Position numbers and translations under genes: made by a program
Shown: piece after piece, positions 9,403 through 19,907 of the stretch
Numbering within the stretch: position 1 is the stretch's first letter
How the letters are laid out: every line of letters begins with the position of its first letter
Source: Herbaspirillum sp.
Lineage (GTDB): Bacteria > Pseudomonadota > Gammaproteobacteria > Burkholderiales > Burkholderiaceae_D
Assembly (NCBI GenBank): GCA_028292625.1
Contig: JAQGLY010000014.1
Coordinates: forward strand, 1-64,000
DNA: 64,000 nucleotides
Direction of reading: 5' to 3'
The notes under the pieces: generated by a model
Databases searched by the model: none
The model's input: only the letters and a program-made list of their open reading frames with translations
What the model was told of the DNA's origin: nothing

Positions 9403-10581
9403 ATGATTATTCGCAAAAATTCTTCGACGACTTTCCGCAATGTACCGGGGAAGAAGGTGTTATTGGCGCTAATGCTGACCGGCCTGGCAGGATGCACTTC
9501 CCTCAATTCGATGATGAACGGCGAGCACATCGATTACAAAAGCGCCGGCAAGGTAACGACGCCGAGGCTGGACGTTCCGCCGGATCTGACGCAGCTTGAC
9601 CGCTCCAACCGCTACCAGGTTCCGCAAGCGCCCACCAACGGCGTCGTCACGGCATCCAGCTATACGCTGGCGCAGACGACCAAGCCCGATCCGGAAACCA
9701 CCCAATTGGTCGCGCCCCAATCGGCGGGCGACATCCACGTCGAGCGCGACGGTTCCCAGCGCTGGCTGGTGATCAAGGAAACGCCGGAAAATCTGTGGCC
9801 GAAAATCAAGGAATTCTGGCAGGAATCCGGTTTCCTGATCGATGTCGACTCGCCGGATACCGGCGTGATGGAAACCGACTGGGCTGAAAACCGCGCCAAG
9901 ATTCCGCAGGACTTCGTTCGCAATACACTGGGCAAGGTATTCGATTCGCTGTACTCGACCGGCGAGCGCGATAAATTCCGCACCCGCCTGGAACGCGCGC
10001 CGAACGGCACGACCGAAATTTTCATTAGCCATCGCGGCGCCGAAGAAGTCCTGACCGGTTCGGACAAGGCGACGTCGGTATGGACTGCGCGCGCGCCGGA
10101 TCCTAGCCTGGAAGCGGAATTCCTGTCGCGTCTGATGGTGCGACTGGGCGCCGACGAAGCCAAGGCCAAGGTGGCGGTGACCAATGCGCCGCAGATGCAG
10201 GCTTCGCGCGCGCAGTTGCAAAAAGACACGGACGGCTCTTATGTTCAGGTCAGCGAGAGCTTCGATCGCGCATGGCGCCGTGTCGGCCTGGCGCTGGACC
10301 GTGTCGGCTTCACGGTGGAGAACCGCGATCGCAACCAGGGCGTGTATTTCGTGCGCTATGTCGATCAGAGCGAAGATGCCAAGGGCAAGGAAGACAAGGG
10401 CTTCTTCGGCAAGCTGTTCTCCAGTTCCAAAGCCAAGGATGCCGAAGCGCAGAAGTATCGCATCCTGGTCAAGGACAACAATGGCGCCAGCCGCGTGAGC
10501 GTGTTGAACAACAGCGGTCTGCCGGAAGTGTCGAAGACCGCCGATCGCATTCTGGCGTTGTTGAGCGACCAGCTGAAATGA
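9403..10581 (+). CDS. bamC: Outer membrane assembly lipoprotein BamC
   Basis: A 392-residue lipoprotein with a signal peptide ending in the lipobox LAGC (lipidated Cys31). After it comes an unstructured, Pro-rich stretch (VPPDLTQLDRSNRYQVP) of the kind that contacts BamD in E. coli. Two BamC helix-grip domains follow, at about 100-220 and 270-390. It belongs to the BAM complex that inserts beta-barrel proteins. It is downstream of dapA and ends before a clear terminator. Confidence 0.93.
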   Translation: MIIRKNSSTTFRNVPGKKVLLALMLTGLAGCTSLNSMMNGEHIDYKSAGKVTTPRLDVPPDLTQLDRSNRYQVPQAPTNGVVTASSYTLAQTTKPDPETTQLVAPQSAGDIHVERDGSQRWLVIKETPENLWPKIKEFWQESGFLIDVDSPDTGVMETDWAENRAKIPQDFVRNTLGKVFDSLYSTGERDKFRTRLERAPNGTTEIFISHRGAEEVLTGSDKATSVWTARAPDPSLEAEFLSRLMVRLGADEAKAKVAVTNAPQMQASRAQLQKDTDGSYVQVSESFDRAWRRVGLALDRVGFTVENRDRNQGVYFVRYVDQSEDAKGKEDKGFFGKLFSSSKAKDAEAQKYRILVKDNNGASRVSVLNNSGLPEVSKTADRILALLSDQLK

Positions 10582-10630
10582 TGCCCGCAGTCGGAATTCG
10601 CTAAGCTCGCTATATCGTGATTGTGACCAC

Positions 10631-10668
10631 AGCCGCTACCATCGAAAAATGGTAGCGGTTTTATTTTA
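10631..10668 (+). terminator. Rho-independent terminator after bamC
   Basis: CCGCTACCAT (10633-10642) pairs perfectly with ATGGTAGCGG (10649-10658), followed by TTTTATTTT. It lies 50 bases after the bamC stop and just before the MBL-fold gene. Confidence 0.88.
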
Positions 10669-10680
10669 TTCCGCCCGCAT

Positions 10681-11469
10681 ATGAAATTTGCCAGCCTCGG
10701 CAGCGGCAGCGAAGGCAACGCGCTGCTGATTTCTTCTTCCACCGGCACGACTGCGCTCGGTCCGCATGGCACCACTGTCATGCTCGATTGCGGCTTCGGC
10801 CTGAGCGAGACGGAAAGAAGATTGGCCACGCGCGGCATGACGCCGGCCGACCTTAGCGCCATCGTGGTCACGCATGAGCATCAGGATCATGTCGGCGGCG
10901 TGTTCAAATTCGCGCGGCGGCATCGGATTCCGGTCTGGCTCAGCTACGGCACCTACCAGGCGGTGCGTGGCGGTTGCGATGGCGTTGAAGTCAATTTTTG
11001 CCGCGACGGCGCGCCGTTTTCCATCGATGCGCTTTCGCTGATGCCATATACCGTGCCGCACGATGCGCGCGAACCGGTCCAGTTTGTCGCCACCGACGGC
11101 AAGGCCAGACTGGGCGTGCTGACCGATGCCGGACAAGCCACCGCGCATTTGATCAATGCGCTCGGCGGGTGCGATGCCTTGATGCTGGAGTGTAATCACG
11201 ACAGGCAGATGCTGGCCGACTCGTCCTATCCGCCATCGCTCAAACGCAGAATAGGCGGCGATTACGGGCATTTGTCGAATCAGGTGTCGGGAGAAATTCT
11301 GGCGCTGCTCGACAAGGTGCGGCTGAAGACGGTGGTCGGCGCCCATTTAAGCAGCAGCAACAACACGCCGGAACTGGCGCGCAATGCGTTGACGGCGGCA
11401 TTGGCGGGATGTGCGGCGACGGTCATGATCGCATGCCAGGAGCAGGGTTTCGACTGGATAGATTTATAA
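10681..11469 (+). CDS. MBL-fold metallo-hydrolase (YycJ/VicX-like)
   Basis: A 262-residue metallo-beta-lactamase-fold hydrolase. The metal motif VTHEHQDHVGG (HxHxDH) is near residues 63-73. The start MKFASLGSGSEGNALLI and the ending GAHLSSSNNTPE are typical of the YycJ/VicX group of predicted phosphodiesterases. The physiological substrate is not established. It begins right after the bamC terminator, so it probably has its own promoter. Confidence 0.88.
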   Translation: MKFASLGSGSEGNALLISSSTGTTALGPHGTTVMLDCGFGLSETERRLATRGMTPADLSAIVVTHEHQDHVGGVFKFARRHRIPVWLSYGTYQAVRGGCDGVEVNFCRDGAPFSIDALSLMPYTVPHDAREPVQFVATDGKARLGVLTDAGQATAHLINALGGCDALMLECNHDRQMLADSSYPPSLKRRIGGDYGHLSNQVSGEILALLDKVRLKTVVGAHLSSSNNTPELARNALTAALAGCAATVMIACQEQGFDWIDL

Positions 11470-11496
11470 CGGGGCCGAATTGAAAAGTATAAAAAA

Positions 11497-11528
11497 GAAT
11501 AAAAAAAAGCCGACCCGAAGGTCGGCTT
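11497..11528 (-). terminator. Rho-independent terminator of the Ala/Pro-rich lipoprotein gene
   Basis: On the minus strand GCCGACC, loop TTCG, GGTCGGC (11526-11509) is followed by eight T residues (11508-11501). The stem is extended by A-T pairs, so it could also slow transcription arriving from the plus strand. Confidence 0.88.
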
Positions 11529-11558
11529 CTTACAAACAACTTCAGATCGTATCTTAAA

Positions 11559-11789
11559 TTACTTCGAAGCTGGTGCGTCAGCTGCTGGAGCAGCAGGAGC
11601 GGCTGGTGCATCGGCTGCAGGAGCAGCTGGAGTAGCAGGCGCGTCAGCAGCAGGAGCAGCAGGAGCTGGAGTAGCAGCAGGAGCGGCTGTATCGGCAGCA
11701 GGCGCAGGTGCTGGAGCGTCATCTTTTTTGCCGCAAGCAGCCAGAGCAACAACAGCCAACAGAGATGCGATCAACAATGTTTTTTTCAT
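11559..11789 (-). CDS. Small Ala/Pro-repeat lipoprotein
   Basis: A 76-residue protein with a lipoprotein signal peptide (MKKTLLIASLLAVVALAAC, lipidated Cys19) followed by GKKDD. The rest is a low-complexity tail built of repeated PAAPAADAPA-like units. After processing it would be a lipid-anchored, flexible Ala/Pro chain about 58 residues long. AAGGAA lies eight bases before the ATG and a strong terminator follows, so it looks well expressed and monocistronic. No function is recognised. Repeat number may vary between strains. Confidence 0.78.
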   Translation of the reverse strand: MKKTLLIASLLAVVALAACGKKDDAPAPAPAADTAAPAATPAPAAPAADAPATPAAPAADAPAAPAAPAADAPASK

Positions 11790-12084
11790 GAATATTCCTT
11801 CGATTTGATAATATATTTAAAACTGAGACGAGTGAGTTGCCGTAATTATTGCTCAACAGAAGGTTTTCGCAGGTGGTCTCGTACCGGGCGGTGCGCTACT
11901 TCAAGCGAAAGCTTTCTAGCCGCATATTATAATGAATATCGTCCGATAACACATTAAGATATTGTTCAATAGTAAAAATTTGTAGTCTTCGCGTGTCGTT
12001 TAAAGTTAAAACATATTATTTTTGCAATGGATTTAATGGTGTTTTCATAACATTTAAAGGATGGAGGCAGGCGTCGATCGGCGC

Positions 12085-13248
12085 TCATCGCAACACGATC
12101 CATCCATCCTGATACCACGCATACAGCGACTCCAGAACATCCGCCGACGCCTGCGCCAGCGCCGCTGCGTCAAGCCGGCGGCAATCGGCCAGCGCGCTTA
12201 GCAGCGCCTTATCTTCCCGTCCCGCATCGAACGACTCACCGTTGATGAAAAGTGTCCGGCCGCTATATAACATCTGCGTTTTACGCGATAACGCAATGCC
12301 CCGTTTGAGTATGGCGTTGGTAAACGCGGCGGGTGTAAAAGTCTTCAACGGCGGATCGAAAAATACGCTGGCTTTCGGTTCCGACAAATATTCGCCGAGG
12401 AAAATACGGATGTCTTCATCGGTAAAACGCACTTTATTGAGTTCATCGGCGACGCGGCTTAACATAACTTTACTTATTTCCGCCGGATTTTTGGTCAAAC
12501 GCAGGTCCGCATCCGCGTAACGATCGGGCAAAGCGACGGTTTCGACCATGAAATCGAGGAAGGCTTCGCCCAATTCCTGATAAGTCGGCGCCCGAAATCC
12601 GATCGAATAGGTCATGCACGGGCCGAGCGCCACGCCGTCATGTGCATAGTGCGGCGGCAGATATAGCATGTCGCCCGGATCCAGCACGAAAGTTTCGGTC
12701 GGCGCAAAGTCGCGCAGTATTTTCAGCGGCGCGCCTTCGACCAGCGTCAGATCCTGCTGCGCGCCGATTTGCCAACGGCGCTGTCCTTCGGCTTGCAGCA
12801 AAAATACGTCATAGGAATCGAAATGCGGACCGACGCCCCCGTTGTCGACCGCATAGCTGATCATCAGGTCGTCGAGCCGCGCATCCGGAATAAAACGAAA
12901 CCGGCGCAATAAGGCGTCGGCCCGGTCGTCATGCAGATTGACGCCCTGAACCAATAAGGTCCATTCCTTTTGTCCAGCTTGCGGCAAACGGGCGAACGGG
13001 CCGTTTTGCATTTCCCAGCGATTCTTGTTTTTGGCGACCAGGCGCGATTCCACATCGTCGCGCGCGGCCAGTGCGAACAATTCCGCGCGCGACAGCAAAG
13101 CCTTGAATTCCGGCAGGGCCTGGCGAATCAACAGCGGTTTTTTATGCCAGTAATCGCGCAAAAACCGGGAGGGTGTCATACCGCCGAGAACGGTCGAATC
13201 GGTGGCGGGAACGGCGCTTGAAACAGGGGTCGGATTTTTCATGCGCAT
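12085..13248 (-). CDS. roxA: JmjC/cupin-domain protein, probable ribosomal protein L16 arginine hydroxylase (RoxA/YcfD type)
   Basis: About 387 residues. The cupin iron-binding motif is visible as GPHFDSYDVF (HxD) near 142-151, with the distal His in LPPHYAHDGV. The N-terminal MTPSRFLRDYWHKKPLLIRQA and the C-terminal winged-helix-like dimerisation region are typical of the bacterial RoxA/YcfD group, 2-oxoglutarate oxygenases that hydroxylate an Arg of ribosomal protein L16. The frame is open to a GTG at 13266; I prefer the ATG at 13248 (or 13242). It is divergent from slyD, and the roughly 280 bases between them carry no other recognised gene. Confidence 0.85.
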   Translation of the reverse strand: MRMKNPTPVSSAVPATDSTVLGGMTPSRFLRDYWHKKPLLIRQALPEFKALLSRAELFALAARDDVESRLVAKNKNRWEMQNGPFARLPQAGQKEWTLLVQGVNLHDDRADALLRRFRFIPDARLDDLMISYAVDNGGVGPHFDSYDVFLLQAEGQRRWQIGAQQDLTLVEGAPLKILRDFAPTETFVLDPGDMLYLPPHYAHDGVALGPCMTYSIGFRAPTYQELGEAFLDFMVETVALPDRYADADLRLTKNPAEISKVMLSRVADELNKVRFTDEDIRIFLGEYLSEPKASVFFDPPLKTFTPAAFTNAILKRGIALSRKTQMLYSGRTLFINGESFDAGREDKALLSALADCRRLDAAALAQASADVLESLYAWYQDGWIVLR

Positions 13249-13525
13249 ATTATGAACGTATTTCACACGATGCCGTCACAGGGTTTCACGCCTGAGCGGT
13301 CACATTTCTGTCAAATTCCGATGATTTTTTTTTCACATTCGTATCAATCGACGGCGCACGGATTGTAGGAACAGAGTATGGATCGGCAGGCGGCTGTCGC
13401 CGTTGAGCAGGACCCGCGCAGAGGAGAATGCCTTATAAAATCAGAATTTCCCGAGCCGAAGTTGCGACGCGAGGAAAGTATGAGCGGGTATAATCCGCCT
13501 CACTATTGTTTGAAAGGATTAACCA

Positions 13526-14062
13526 ATGAAGATCGCTCAAAACACCGTTGTAACAGTCCGATACAAATTATCGGATGCTCAGGATAATCTGATCGAAGAG
13601 AGCCAGGAGCCGATGGTCTATCTGCACGGTGGATACGAGAACACCTTGCCGAAGATCGAAGAAGCGCTGGAAGGCAAGGAAGCCGGCTACGAAACCGTCA
13701 TTCAGGTCGAGCCGGGCGATGCGTTCGGCGAATACGACGCGGCGCTGGTCAAGATCGAGTCGCGCAGCAATCTGCCGACGCCGCTGGAAGTCGGCATGCA
13801 GTTCGAGGGAACGCCCGACGACAACGAAGAGGAATCGACGATCTTTACCGTCACCGACGTCGCCGACGACAAGGTGGTGCTCGACGGTAATCATCCGCTG
13901 GCCGGCATGGCGCTGCGGTTTGCGCTGAATGTGGTGGAAGTGCGCGAAGCGAGCAGCGAAGAGGTGGAGCATCAGCATGTGCATGGCGCCGACGGTCATG
14001 GTCATCATCACGACGACGACCACGATGAAGGCGATCATTTCCGCAGCCATCCGATTCATTGA
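13526..14062 (+). CDS. slyD: SlyD-like FKBP-type peptidyl-prolyl cis-trans isomerase
   Basis: A 178-residue SlyD-type protein. The FKBP core is split by an insert-in-flap domain (about residues 65-125). The C-terminus is metal-binding and His/Asp-rich (HQHVHGADGHGHHHDDDHDEGDH), as in E. coli SlyD, which folds proteins and helps load nickel. The start follows GAAAGGATTAACC at a good distance. An orphan nikR lies 28 kb away, but nothing in the sequence links the two. Confidence 0.93.
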   Translation: MKIAQNTVVTVRYKLSDAQDNLIEESQEPMVYLHGGYENTLPKIEEALEGKEAGYETVIQVEPGDAFGEYDAALVKIESRSNLPTPLEVGMQFEGTPDDNEEESTIFTVTDVADDKVVLDGNHPLAGMALRFALNVVEVREASSEEVEHQHVHGADGHGHHHDDDHDEGDHFRSHPIH

Positions 14063-14183
14063 TTGCCGGTCGGGGCGTTCCGATTCGAAGGCGCCCGCGT
14101 CCGGAAGGCGGTAAACAACGGTCTGTCATCGTCGATCCCTATGCGGTTATGCGCGTGAAGCGCTAACGCATGCCGATCGGCGA

Positions 14184-15173
14184 TTACAGGCCGCTCTTCG
14201 TTTGCGCGGGTATTTGCACCGGGGCCGGCGCCGGCGTTCGGTTCTTGTGGGCGGCGATGTAAAACACATTCGGCCTGGCGGTGTTGACGCCGATCTTCGA
14301 CCAGTCGGCGCTGCCGCCGACCACGCCGAGATTGCCGTGCCAGACGATTTTCTCGTCCATCGCTTGCGCATGGACCAGCAGCACCCGGCCCGCGTATTTG
14401 GCCGCCAGCGTGTTCAGTTGCTGGCGCACTTCCTTGAATCCATCGTGCCGGCTGCGCAATTTCGATGCTCTTTGCTGCAGCGGCAGCATCGGATCGGCGT
14501 CGCAGAACAACACGATCCCCGCCATTTTCCTATTCGCCGCCATCATGAACAGGCGTTGCAGCCATTCGCGGTTGGCGATCGCCCTGTCTTCGAATTCGCC
14601 GTTGCGGCCGCCGTAATTCAGATAGTGATTATTGTCGGACGGCAGATTGAGCGTGGCGAATAAAATGCCGTCGACTTCCCAGCGCGCATTTTCCGCGTAT
14701 TCGCGAAATTGCGGCGTTGCCGATTGCCGGATCATTTCCAGCTTGCTGGCGCCGAACGACAGGTCGTCGTTGTAAAACAATTCGCGAATCTGGTTGAGCC
14801 GTTCGATCGCGGCGGATTTTCCGTCGCCGGTTTGACAGCCGGTCCAGTCGTCTGCCGACAATGACATGATCACGCCGTTCTGCGCCTGTTCCAGCATCGC
14901 GCGGCGGCGCAGGTACAAATCGTCGCCGCACGGCTCGGCCGCCGATTTGATGCCGTTGACGACCACGAACGCCAGATCGTCGGCATCGCTTTGCGCCAAT
15001 GCATTGCGCAGCGCCGTTTCGCCGTCGTGCTGTTCAAACGCGCGGCCGATGGCGCCGAAAGCGAAATCGGCCGCGCCGGCGGAAACCGAAGTCAACAGAC
15101 ATGCGCAGCTCAGCAGCAGCGCCGACAGGCGCCATCCGTCCGGCGCGCCATTCCCGTTCCGTCGCTTGTTCAT
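14184..15173 (-). CDS. Secreted protein resembling a calcineurin-like phosphoesterase without its metal ligands
   Basis: A 329-residue protein with an N-terminal signal peptide (membrane-like stretch [21 protein letters not shown]). Segments such as [41 protein letters not shown] and VLLVHAQAM follow the order of a calcineurin-like phosphoesterase family of Burkholderiales. The GD, GDND and HGDxH metal-binding positions I expect there read NG, SADD and HAQAM. The start codon overlaps the mutS stop (ATGA), so it is translationally coupled to mutS. The function is unknown; if the alignment holds, it is probably not a metallophosphatase. Confidence 0.6.
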   Translation of the reverse strand: MNKRRNGNGAPDGWRLSALLLSCACLLTSVSAGAADFAFGAIGRAFEQHDGETALRNALAQSDADDLAFVVVNGIKSAAEPCGDDLYLRRRAMLEQAQNGVIMSLSADDWTGCQTGDGKSAAIERLNQIRELFYNDDLSFGASKLEMIRQSATPQFREYAENARWEVDGILFATLNLPSDNNHYLNYGGRNGEFEDRAIANREWLQRLFMMAANRKMAGIVLFCDADPMLPLQQRASKLRSRHDGFKEVRQQLNTLAAKYAGRVLLVHAQAMDEKIVWHGNLGVVGGSADWSKIGVNTARPNVFYIAAHKNRTPAPAPVQIPAQTKSGL

Positions 15174-17881
15174 GAGCGTTCCGCGAGGGCGCCTATCTGT
15201 TTCAAACGATACAGCGCCTCGAGCGCCTGGCGCGGCGTCAATGCATCGGGATCGATGTCGTCCAGCGTCTGCAGCAATTGCAGTGTGGACGGGTCCGGCG
15301 CCGCCGCCGCAGGCGATGCGTCGTCGAATGCCGCGCCGAAGCCTTCCGGCGGCGGTGCGCTGAACAGATCGAACTGCGGCGTGGTGTTTACCGATTGCGC
15401 CTCCAGCGTCGCCAGATGCTTGCGCGCGGCCCGGATCACGGCGGCGGGAACGCCCGCCAGCTGCGCCACCTGCAGGCCGTAGCTTTGCGACGCGGGTCCC
15501 GATTCCACCGCATGCAGAAAGACGATGCTGTCTTTATGCTCGATGGCCGACAGATGCACATTGCAGGCGGTAGGATGGATTTCCGGCAATTGCGTCAATT
15601 CGAAATAATGCGTCGCAAACAGCGTGAAGCTGCGGCTGTGGTCGATCAGATATTTCGCAATCGCCCAGGCCAGCGCCAGGCCGTCGAAGGTCGACGTGCC
15701 GCGGCCCACTTCATCCATCAGCACCAGCGAATGTTCGGTGGCGTTGTTCAGGATGGCCGCCGATTCGGTCATCTCGACCATGAACGTGGAGCGCCCGCCG
15801 GCCAGATCGTCGGCCGCGCCGATGCGGGTGAAAATGCGATCGATCGGACCGATCACCGCGCTTTGCGCGGGCACGAAGCTGCCGACGTAGGCCAGCAGCG
15901 TAATCAGCGCTACCTGCCGCATGTAAGTCGATTTACCGCCCATGTTCGGGCCGGTGATCAGCAGCAGCCGCTGGTCGGCATGCAGATTGCAATCGTTGGC
16001 GATAAAGCGCTCGATCTGGTTTTCCACCACCGGATGGCGGCCCTGATCGATCGCGATGGTCGCCTGCGCCACCAGCTGCGGCGCGCACCAGCCATGGCGC
16101 GCTGCATGATCGGCCAGCGCCACCAGCGTATCGAGTTGCGCCAGCGCATGCGCGATCGTCTGCAGTTCGCTGATATGCGGCGCCAGCGCCAGCAGCAATT
16201 GCTCGTACAGATATTTTTCGCGCGACAGTGCGCGCTCCTGCGCCGACAGCGCCTTGTCTTCAAAGGCCTTGAGTTCCGGAATGATGTAGCGCTCCGCATT
16301 TTTCAGCGTCTGGCGGCGGCGGTAGTCGTCCGGCACCTTATCGGTCTGGCCGTGCGTGACTTCGATGTAAAAGCCATGCACCTTGTTGTATTCGACGCGC
16401 AGATTGGCGATGCCGGTGCGGATGCGTTCGCGGGCTTCCAGATCCAGCAGGAATTGCCCGGCGTTTTCCGACAGGCCGCGCAGTTCGTCGAGTTCGGCGT
16501 CGTAATCGCGCGCGATCACGCCGCCGTCGCGCGCCAATGCGGCCGGCTCCGGCAGCAATGCGCGCTCCAGCAGATGGAGGCAGTCGGACGGCGTCGCCAG
16601 CGCGCCGTGCAGCGTGGCCAGCAGCGGCGCATCGGCGTCGCGCGCGCACATGTCGACATAGGTGCGCAGCGAATTGAGTTGCTGCAGGCCGGCGCGCAGT
16701 CCGGCCAGATCGCGCGGCCGCGCCGACAGCAGCGCGATGCGGGTGGTGATGCGTTCGATATCCGGCACCGACGCCAGAGTGCCCGACAGACCGGAACAGG
16801 CATCGGTGCGCATCAATGCATTGACTGCCGCGTGCCGGTCGCGGGCGATCTGCTGATCGCGGCGCGCATGATGCAACCAGTGCCGCAACAGCCGCGATCC
16901 CATCGCGGTGCGGCAGTGATCCAGCAGCGAAAACAGCGTCGGTGCATTGCCGGTGTTCTGCGTGCGCAGCGCTTCGGTCAGTTCCAGGTTGCGGCGGGTC
17001 GCGGCGTCGAGTCCGATAAATTCGTTTTCCGATTCGACCGTCAGCCCGCGCACGTGCTGCAGGCCTTTGCCCTGCGTGTTTTCGGCATAGCGCAGCAGGG
17101 CGCCGGACGCGCCGATGGCGGCGCTCAGGCCTTCGGCGCCGAAGCCGTTGAGCGTGGACACCGCCAACTGATTGCACAGCGCCTTACTGCCGTTATCGAT
17201 ATCGAAGTGCCAATCCGGCGCGGTGCTGGTTTTGCCGCCGTACAGCGGAACGAGGCGGGCGGCGATGCCGTCCGTCATCAGCAATTCGGCCGGTGCAATC
17301 CGCTCCAGTTCCTGCTTCAGGCGCGTTTCCAGCGTAGCGGCATCGACGCGCAATTCCATCACCCGCAAAGCGCCGCTGGCCATCGACAGCCAGGCCAGGC
17401 CCAGCGTGGCGGATTTGCGCTGTTCGACGATGCATAGCGCCAACAGGGAACGTTCGGATTTTTCGGGCAGCAGATCGGCGTCGGTCAGGGTGCCGGGCGT
17501 GATCACCCGCACCACCTTGCGTTCGACCGGTCCCTTGCTGGCGGCGGGATCGCCGATCTGTTCGCATAGCGCCACCGATTCGCCCAGCTTGATCAATTTG
17601 CCCAGATACTGATCCAGCGAATGGAAGGGCACGCCGGCCATTTTGATCGGGGTGCCGTTGGACGCGCCGCGTTGCGTCAACGTAATGCCGAGCAGCCGCG
17701 ATGCTTTTTCGGCATCGTCGAAAAACAATTCGTAGAAATCGCCCATTCGGTAAAACAGCAGGGTCTCGGGATGGTCCGCTTTGATGCGCAGATACTGCTG
17801 CATCATCGGGGTGTGCCGTAAAAGCGCGTCGTCCACGCTATCTGTCTGCTTGGAATTGATTTTGTTAAGTATTTGATTCAT
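15170..17881 (-). CDS. mutS: DNA mismatch repair protein MutS
   Basis: Recognises base mismatches and recruits MutL. From the ATG at 17881 it has 903 residues. The mismatch-binding motif [11 protein letters not shown] lies near residues 43-53 (the Phe-X-Glu wedge), the connector and lever domains follow, and the ATPase has Walker [10 protein letters not shown] and the [14 protein letters not shown] signature. The frame is open to 18007, but the extra residues there do not resemble MutS. The stop overlaps the start of the next gene. Confidence 0.96.
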   Translation of the reverse strand: MNQILNKINSKQTDSVDDALLRHTPMMQQYLRIKADHPETLLFYRMGDFYELFFDDAEKASRLLGITLTQRGASNGTPIKMAGVPFHSLDQYLGKLIKLGESVALCEQIGDPAASKGPVERKVVRVITPGTLTDADLLPEKSERSLLALCIVEQRKSATLGLAWLSMASGALRVMELRVDAATLETRLKQELERIAPAELLMTDGIAARLVPLYGGKTSTAPDWHFDIDNGSKALCNQLAVSTLNGFGAEGLSAAIGASGALLRYAENTQGKGLQHVRGLTVESENEFIGLDAATRRNLELTEALRTQNTGNAPTLFSLLDHCRTAMGSRLLRHWLHHARRDQQIARDRHAAVNALMRTDACSGLSGTLASVPDIERITTRIALLSARPRDLAGLRAGLQQLNSLRTYVDMCARDADAPLLATLHGALATPSDCLHLLERALLPEPAALARDGGVIARDYDAELDELRGLSENAGQFLLDLEARERIRTGIANLRVEYNKVHGFYIEVTHGQTDKVPDDYRRRQTLKNAERYIIPELKAFEDKALSAQERALSREKYLYEQLLLALAPHISELQTIAHALAQLDTLVALADHAARHGWCAPQLVAQATIAIDQGRHPVVENQIERFIANDCNLHADQRLLLITGPNMGGKSTYMRQVALITLLAYVGSFVPAQSAVIGPIDRIFTRIGAADDLAGGRSTFMVEMTESAAILNNATEHSLVLMDEVGRGTSTFDGLALAWAIAKYLIDHSRSFTLFATHYFELTQLPEIHPTACNVHLSAIEHKDSIVFLHAVESGPASQSYGLQVAQLAGVPAAVIRAARKHLATLEAQSVNTTPQFDLFSAPPPEGFGAAFDDASPAAAAPDPSTLQLLQTLDDIDPDALTPRQALEALYRLKQIGALAERS

Positions 17882-18127
17882 CAGAAGTAAACTTGCATTC
17901 GTCCGTGTATCGGAGTCATTTTTAACGGTCTTGCGGTGTATTCGCCGGCGTTTGCCGAACGCAGGTGAAACTTTTTCGCAGCAAACGCACACCTTACCAT
18001 CGACCACTGTCCTAAGCTACGGCTGAAACGGAAGGAAGGACGATCGCGCTGCGGCGCCCAGATAAAGCGGACGCGTGCGCATTCCCCCATTACAATGGCG
18101 CTCAATTTTACTCAGGGAAACAGCCGC

Positions 18128-19741
18128 ATGTCGAAGAAGCATTCCACACTTGATCACGATTTCATCGTTGCGTTCCGGCAAGGGCAGACCGGCGCAGCGC
18201 GCGAGGCGCTCGACCGCGGCGCAAATCCGCCGCACGACATTGTGCATGACGCGATGCTGGGCGCCGATCCTCATCTCGCCGCTGCCACGTATGCGGATAT
18301 GTGGAAGTTGTATTTCGAAATGCGCGGACCGCTCGGCGATGCGGAGGAAGTGGCAAGCCTGTCCGGTCTGACGCGCGACGGCATGGACGGTCAGGCGCAT
18401 ATTGCGCGCAGGGCGATTATCGCCAATACGCCCAAAGCCTTGCTCAGAGAATTGAGCGGGAAATTGCTGGCCGACGCCGCCGCATCCGGCGATCCGCGGT
18501 CGGTGCGGCTGGTGCTGTCGCTGCGCGCCGGCGCGCAAGAGTTGAACCAGGTCGACGCGCAAGGCTGGAACGCATTGCATCATGCCGCCGGCGCCGCGCA
18601 TCGGGAAGTGTTCGGATTGCTGGTCGATGCCGGTCTGGACCCGTTGCGGGCCGACTACCCGGACGGCAAGCCTTTGCTGCTGGCGGTGGCGGCCGCGGTG
18701 ACGCGCAGAGCGACGCAGGGGGAACAGGGCGAACCACCGCCGCAGCGCTTTCTCGAGCGGCGCAAACGCGATCAGCGCCATGCCGCCGATGCGCTGCGTT
18801 ATCTGATCGGACTGGGCCTCAATGCCAATGTGCAAAGGCGCTTTCCGAAAGGCGCCGTCATTACCCGCAGTCAGATCGTCACCCCGTTGCAGGCCGCGAT
18901 GCGCGCGCGCAATCCATTGGCCGTGGAAGCCCTGCTGGAGGCAGGCGCCAAAATTGCCGGCAAGCAGCAGCGTGAATTTCAGGCATCTTTCGCCAAATAC
19001 GCGGCGGCGTCCTTCGACGACGCCACGGTCGATGCGTTGGACATCATGCGCATGTTGCGGCGGACCGGTCCGGAGGGTGGCGCAATGCCGAGCTTGCACG
19101 CCGCGATTCGAAAGCTGGCGACGCGACGCTGGTCGCTGGAAGATCTGGAGGCGATTGCGCCGGCCAGGCGTGCGGCATGGGCCGCTCATCTGAATCGTGC
19201 GCTGACGGTGGCGCCGGCGTTGTTGACCGATGCGGCGATGCAGGTGACCGAGGACGGCGAAAACGCCTTCATGCTGGCGCTTCGCTTGCGCTTGCCCGGC
19301 GTGGTGGCGCAACTGGCGCGGGCGGGCGCCGTGCCGTCGCCGGCCGGTCCGGCAATACCCGCGGCGTTGCTGTGCGCGGTGTCGATGGAAGAGAGCGGCG
19401 CTGCGCCGCTTGCGATCGCCGCGCTGGATCAGCGCAAGGCGGGGGCGCTCGGCGACGGATGGAATGCGTTGATCGCGCGGGCAATGATGGCCGGCGCCGG
19501 CTGGAGCCATCGCGCCGCCGACGACGCCAAGGCCGCCAAATCGTTGTGGCGCACGATTGTCGCGCTGCGGCATGCGCATCAATGTGAAGAAGCGGGCATC
19601 GATGGCGATCTGGAACGCAGACAGCGTACGGCCTTATTGAAAGCGCTGGCTGCGTCGCTCGGAGAAGGCGGCTGGGACACGCAATGGCGGCAGTCGGTTC
19701 GATTGCTGGAGGCGCCTTCGGTTTTCGAGGCCCTGGTGTGA
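18128..19741 (+). CDS. Ankyrin-repeat-like protein of unknown function
   Basis: A 537-residue soluble protein beginning MSKKHSTLDHDFIVAFRQG. It has ankyrin-like helix-turn-helix units, for example AQGWNALHHAAGAAHREVFGLLVDAGLDP and VTPLQAAMRARNPLAVEALLEAGA, interrupted by charged linkers. There is no signal peptide or membrane segment, so it is probably a cytoplasmic protein-interaction scaffold. The frame is open to an ATG at 18095; the ATG at 18128 follows CAGGGAAACAGCCGC and is preferred. It is divergent from mutS. No partner can be named. Confidence 0.7.
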   Translation: MSKKHSTLDHDFIVAFRQGQTGAAREALDRGANPPHDIVHDAMLGADPHLAAATYADMWKLYFEMRGPLGDAEEVASLSGLTRDGMDGQAHIARRAIIANTPKALLRELSGKLLADAAASGDPRSVRLVLSLRAGAQELNQVDAQGWNALHHAAGAAHREVFGLLVDAGLDPLRADYPDGKPLLLAVAAAVTRRATQGEQGEPPPQRFLERRKRDQRHAADALRYLIGLGLNANVQRRFPKGAVITRSQIVTPLQAAMRARNPLAVEALLEAGAKIAGKQQREFQASFAKYAAASFDDATVDALDIMRMLRRTGPEGGAMPSLHAAIRKLATRRWSLEDLEAIAPARRAAWAAHLNRALTVAPALLTDAAMQVTEDGENAFMLALRLRLPGVVAQLARAGAVPSPAGPAIPAALLCAVSMEESGAAPLAIAALDQRKAGALGDGWNALIARAMMAGAGWSHRAADDAKAAKSLWRTIVALRHAHQCEEAGIDGDLERRQRTALLKALAASLGEGGWDTQWRQSVRLLEAPSVFEALV

Positions 19742-19907
19742 TCGGGCACGAGCCTGCCGGTACAAGCGAATCGCGCAAACGGCGCCGGTTGAGCCAATCA
19801 GTTCCGCACTTATCGTCGCCGCCGTTGTCATAATTTGCCGTTATAAAGGATGTGCATGCAAGCGGCGCGGTAAAATGCGTCTTTCCTATTAGACAACATA
19901 GGCATTT

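Noticed and set aside
13378..13587. Small open frame (69 codons) upstream of and overlapping slyD
   Set aside because: There is no ribosome binding site or recognisable protein features, and it overlaps slyD in another frame.
15278..17437. 719-codon open frame opposite mutS
   Set aside because: It is antisense to an intact mutS with all ATPase motifs and shows only Arg/Gln/His-rich composition.
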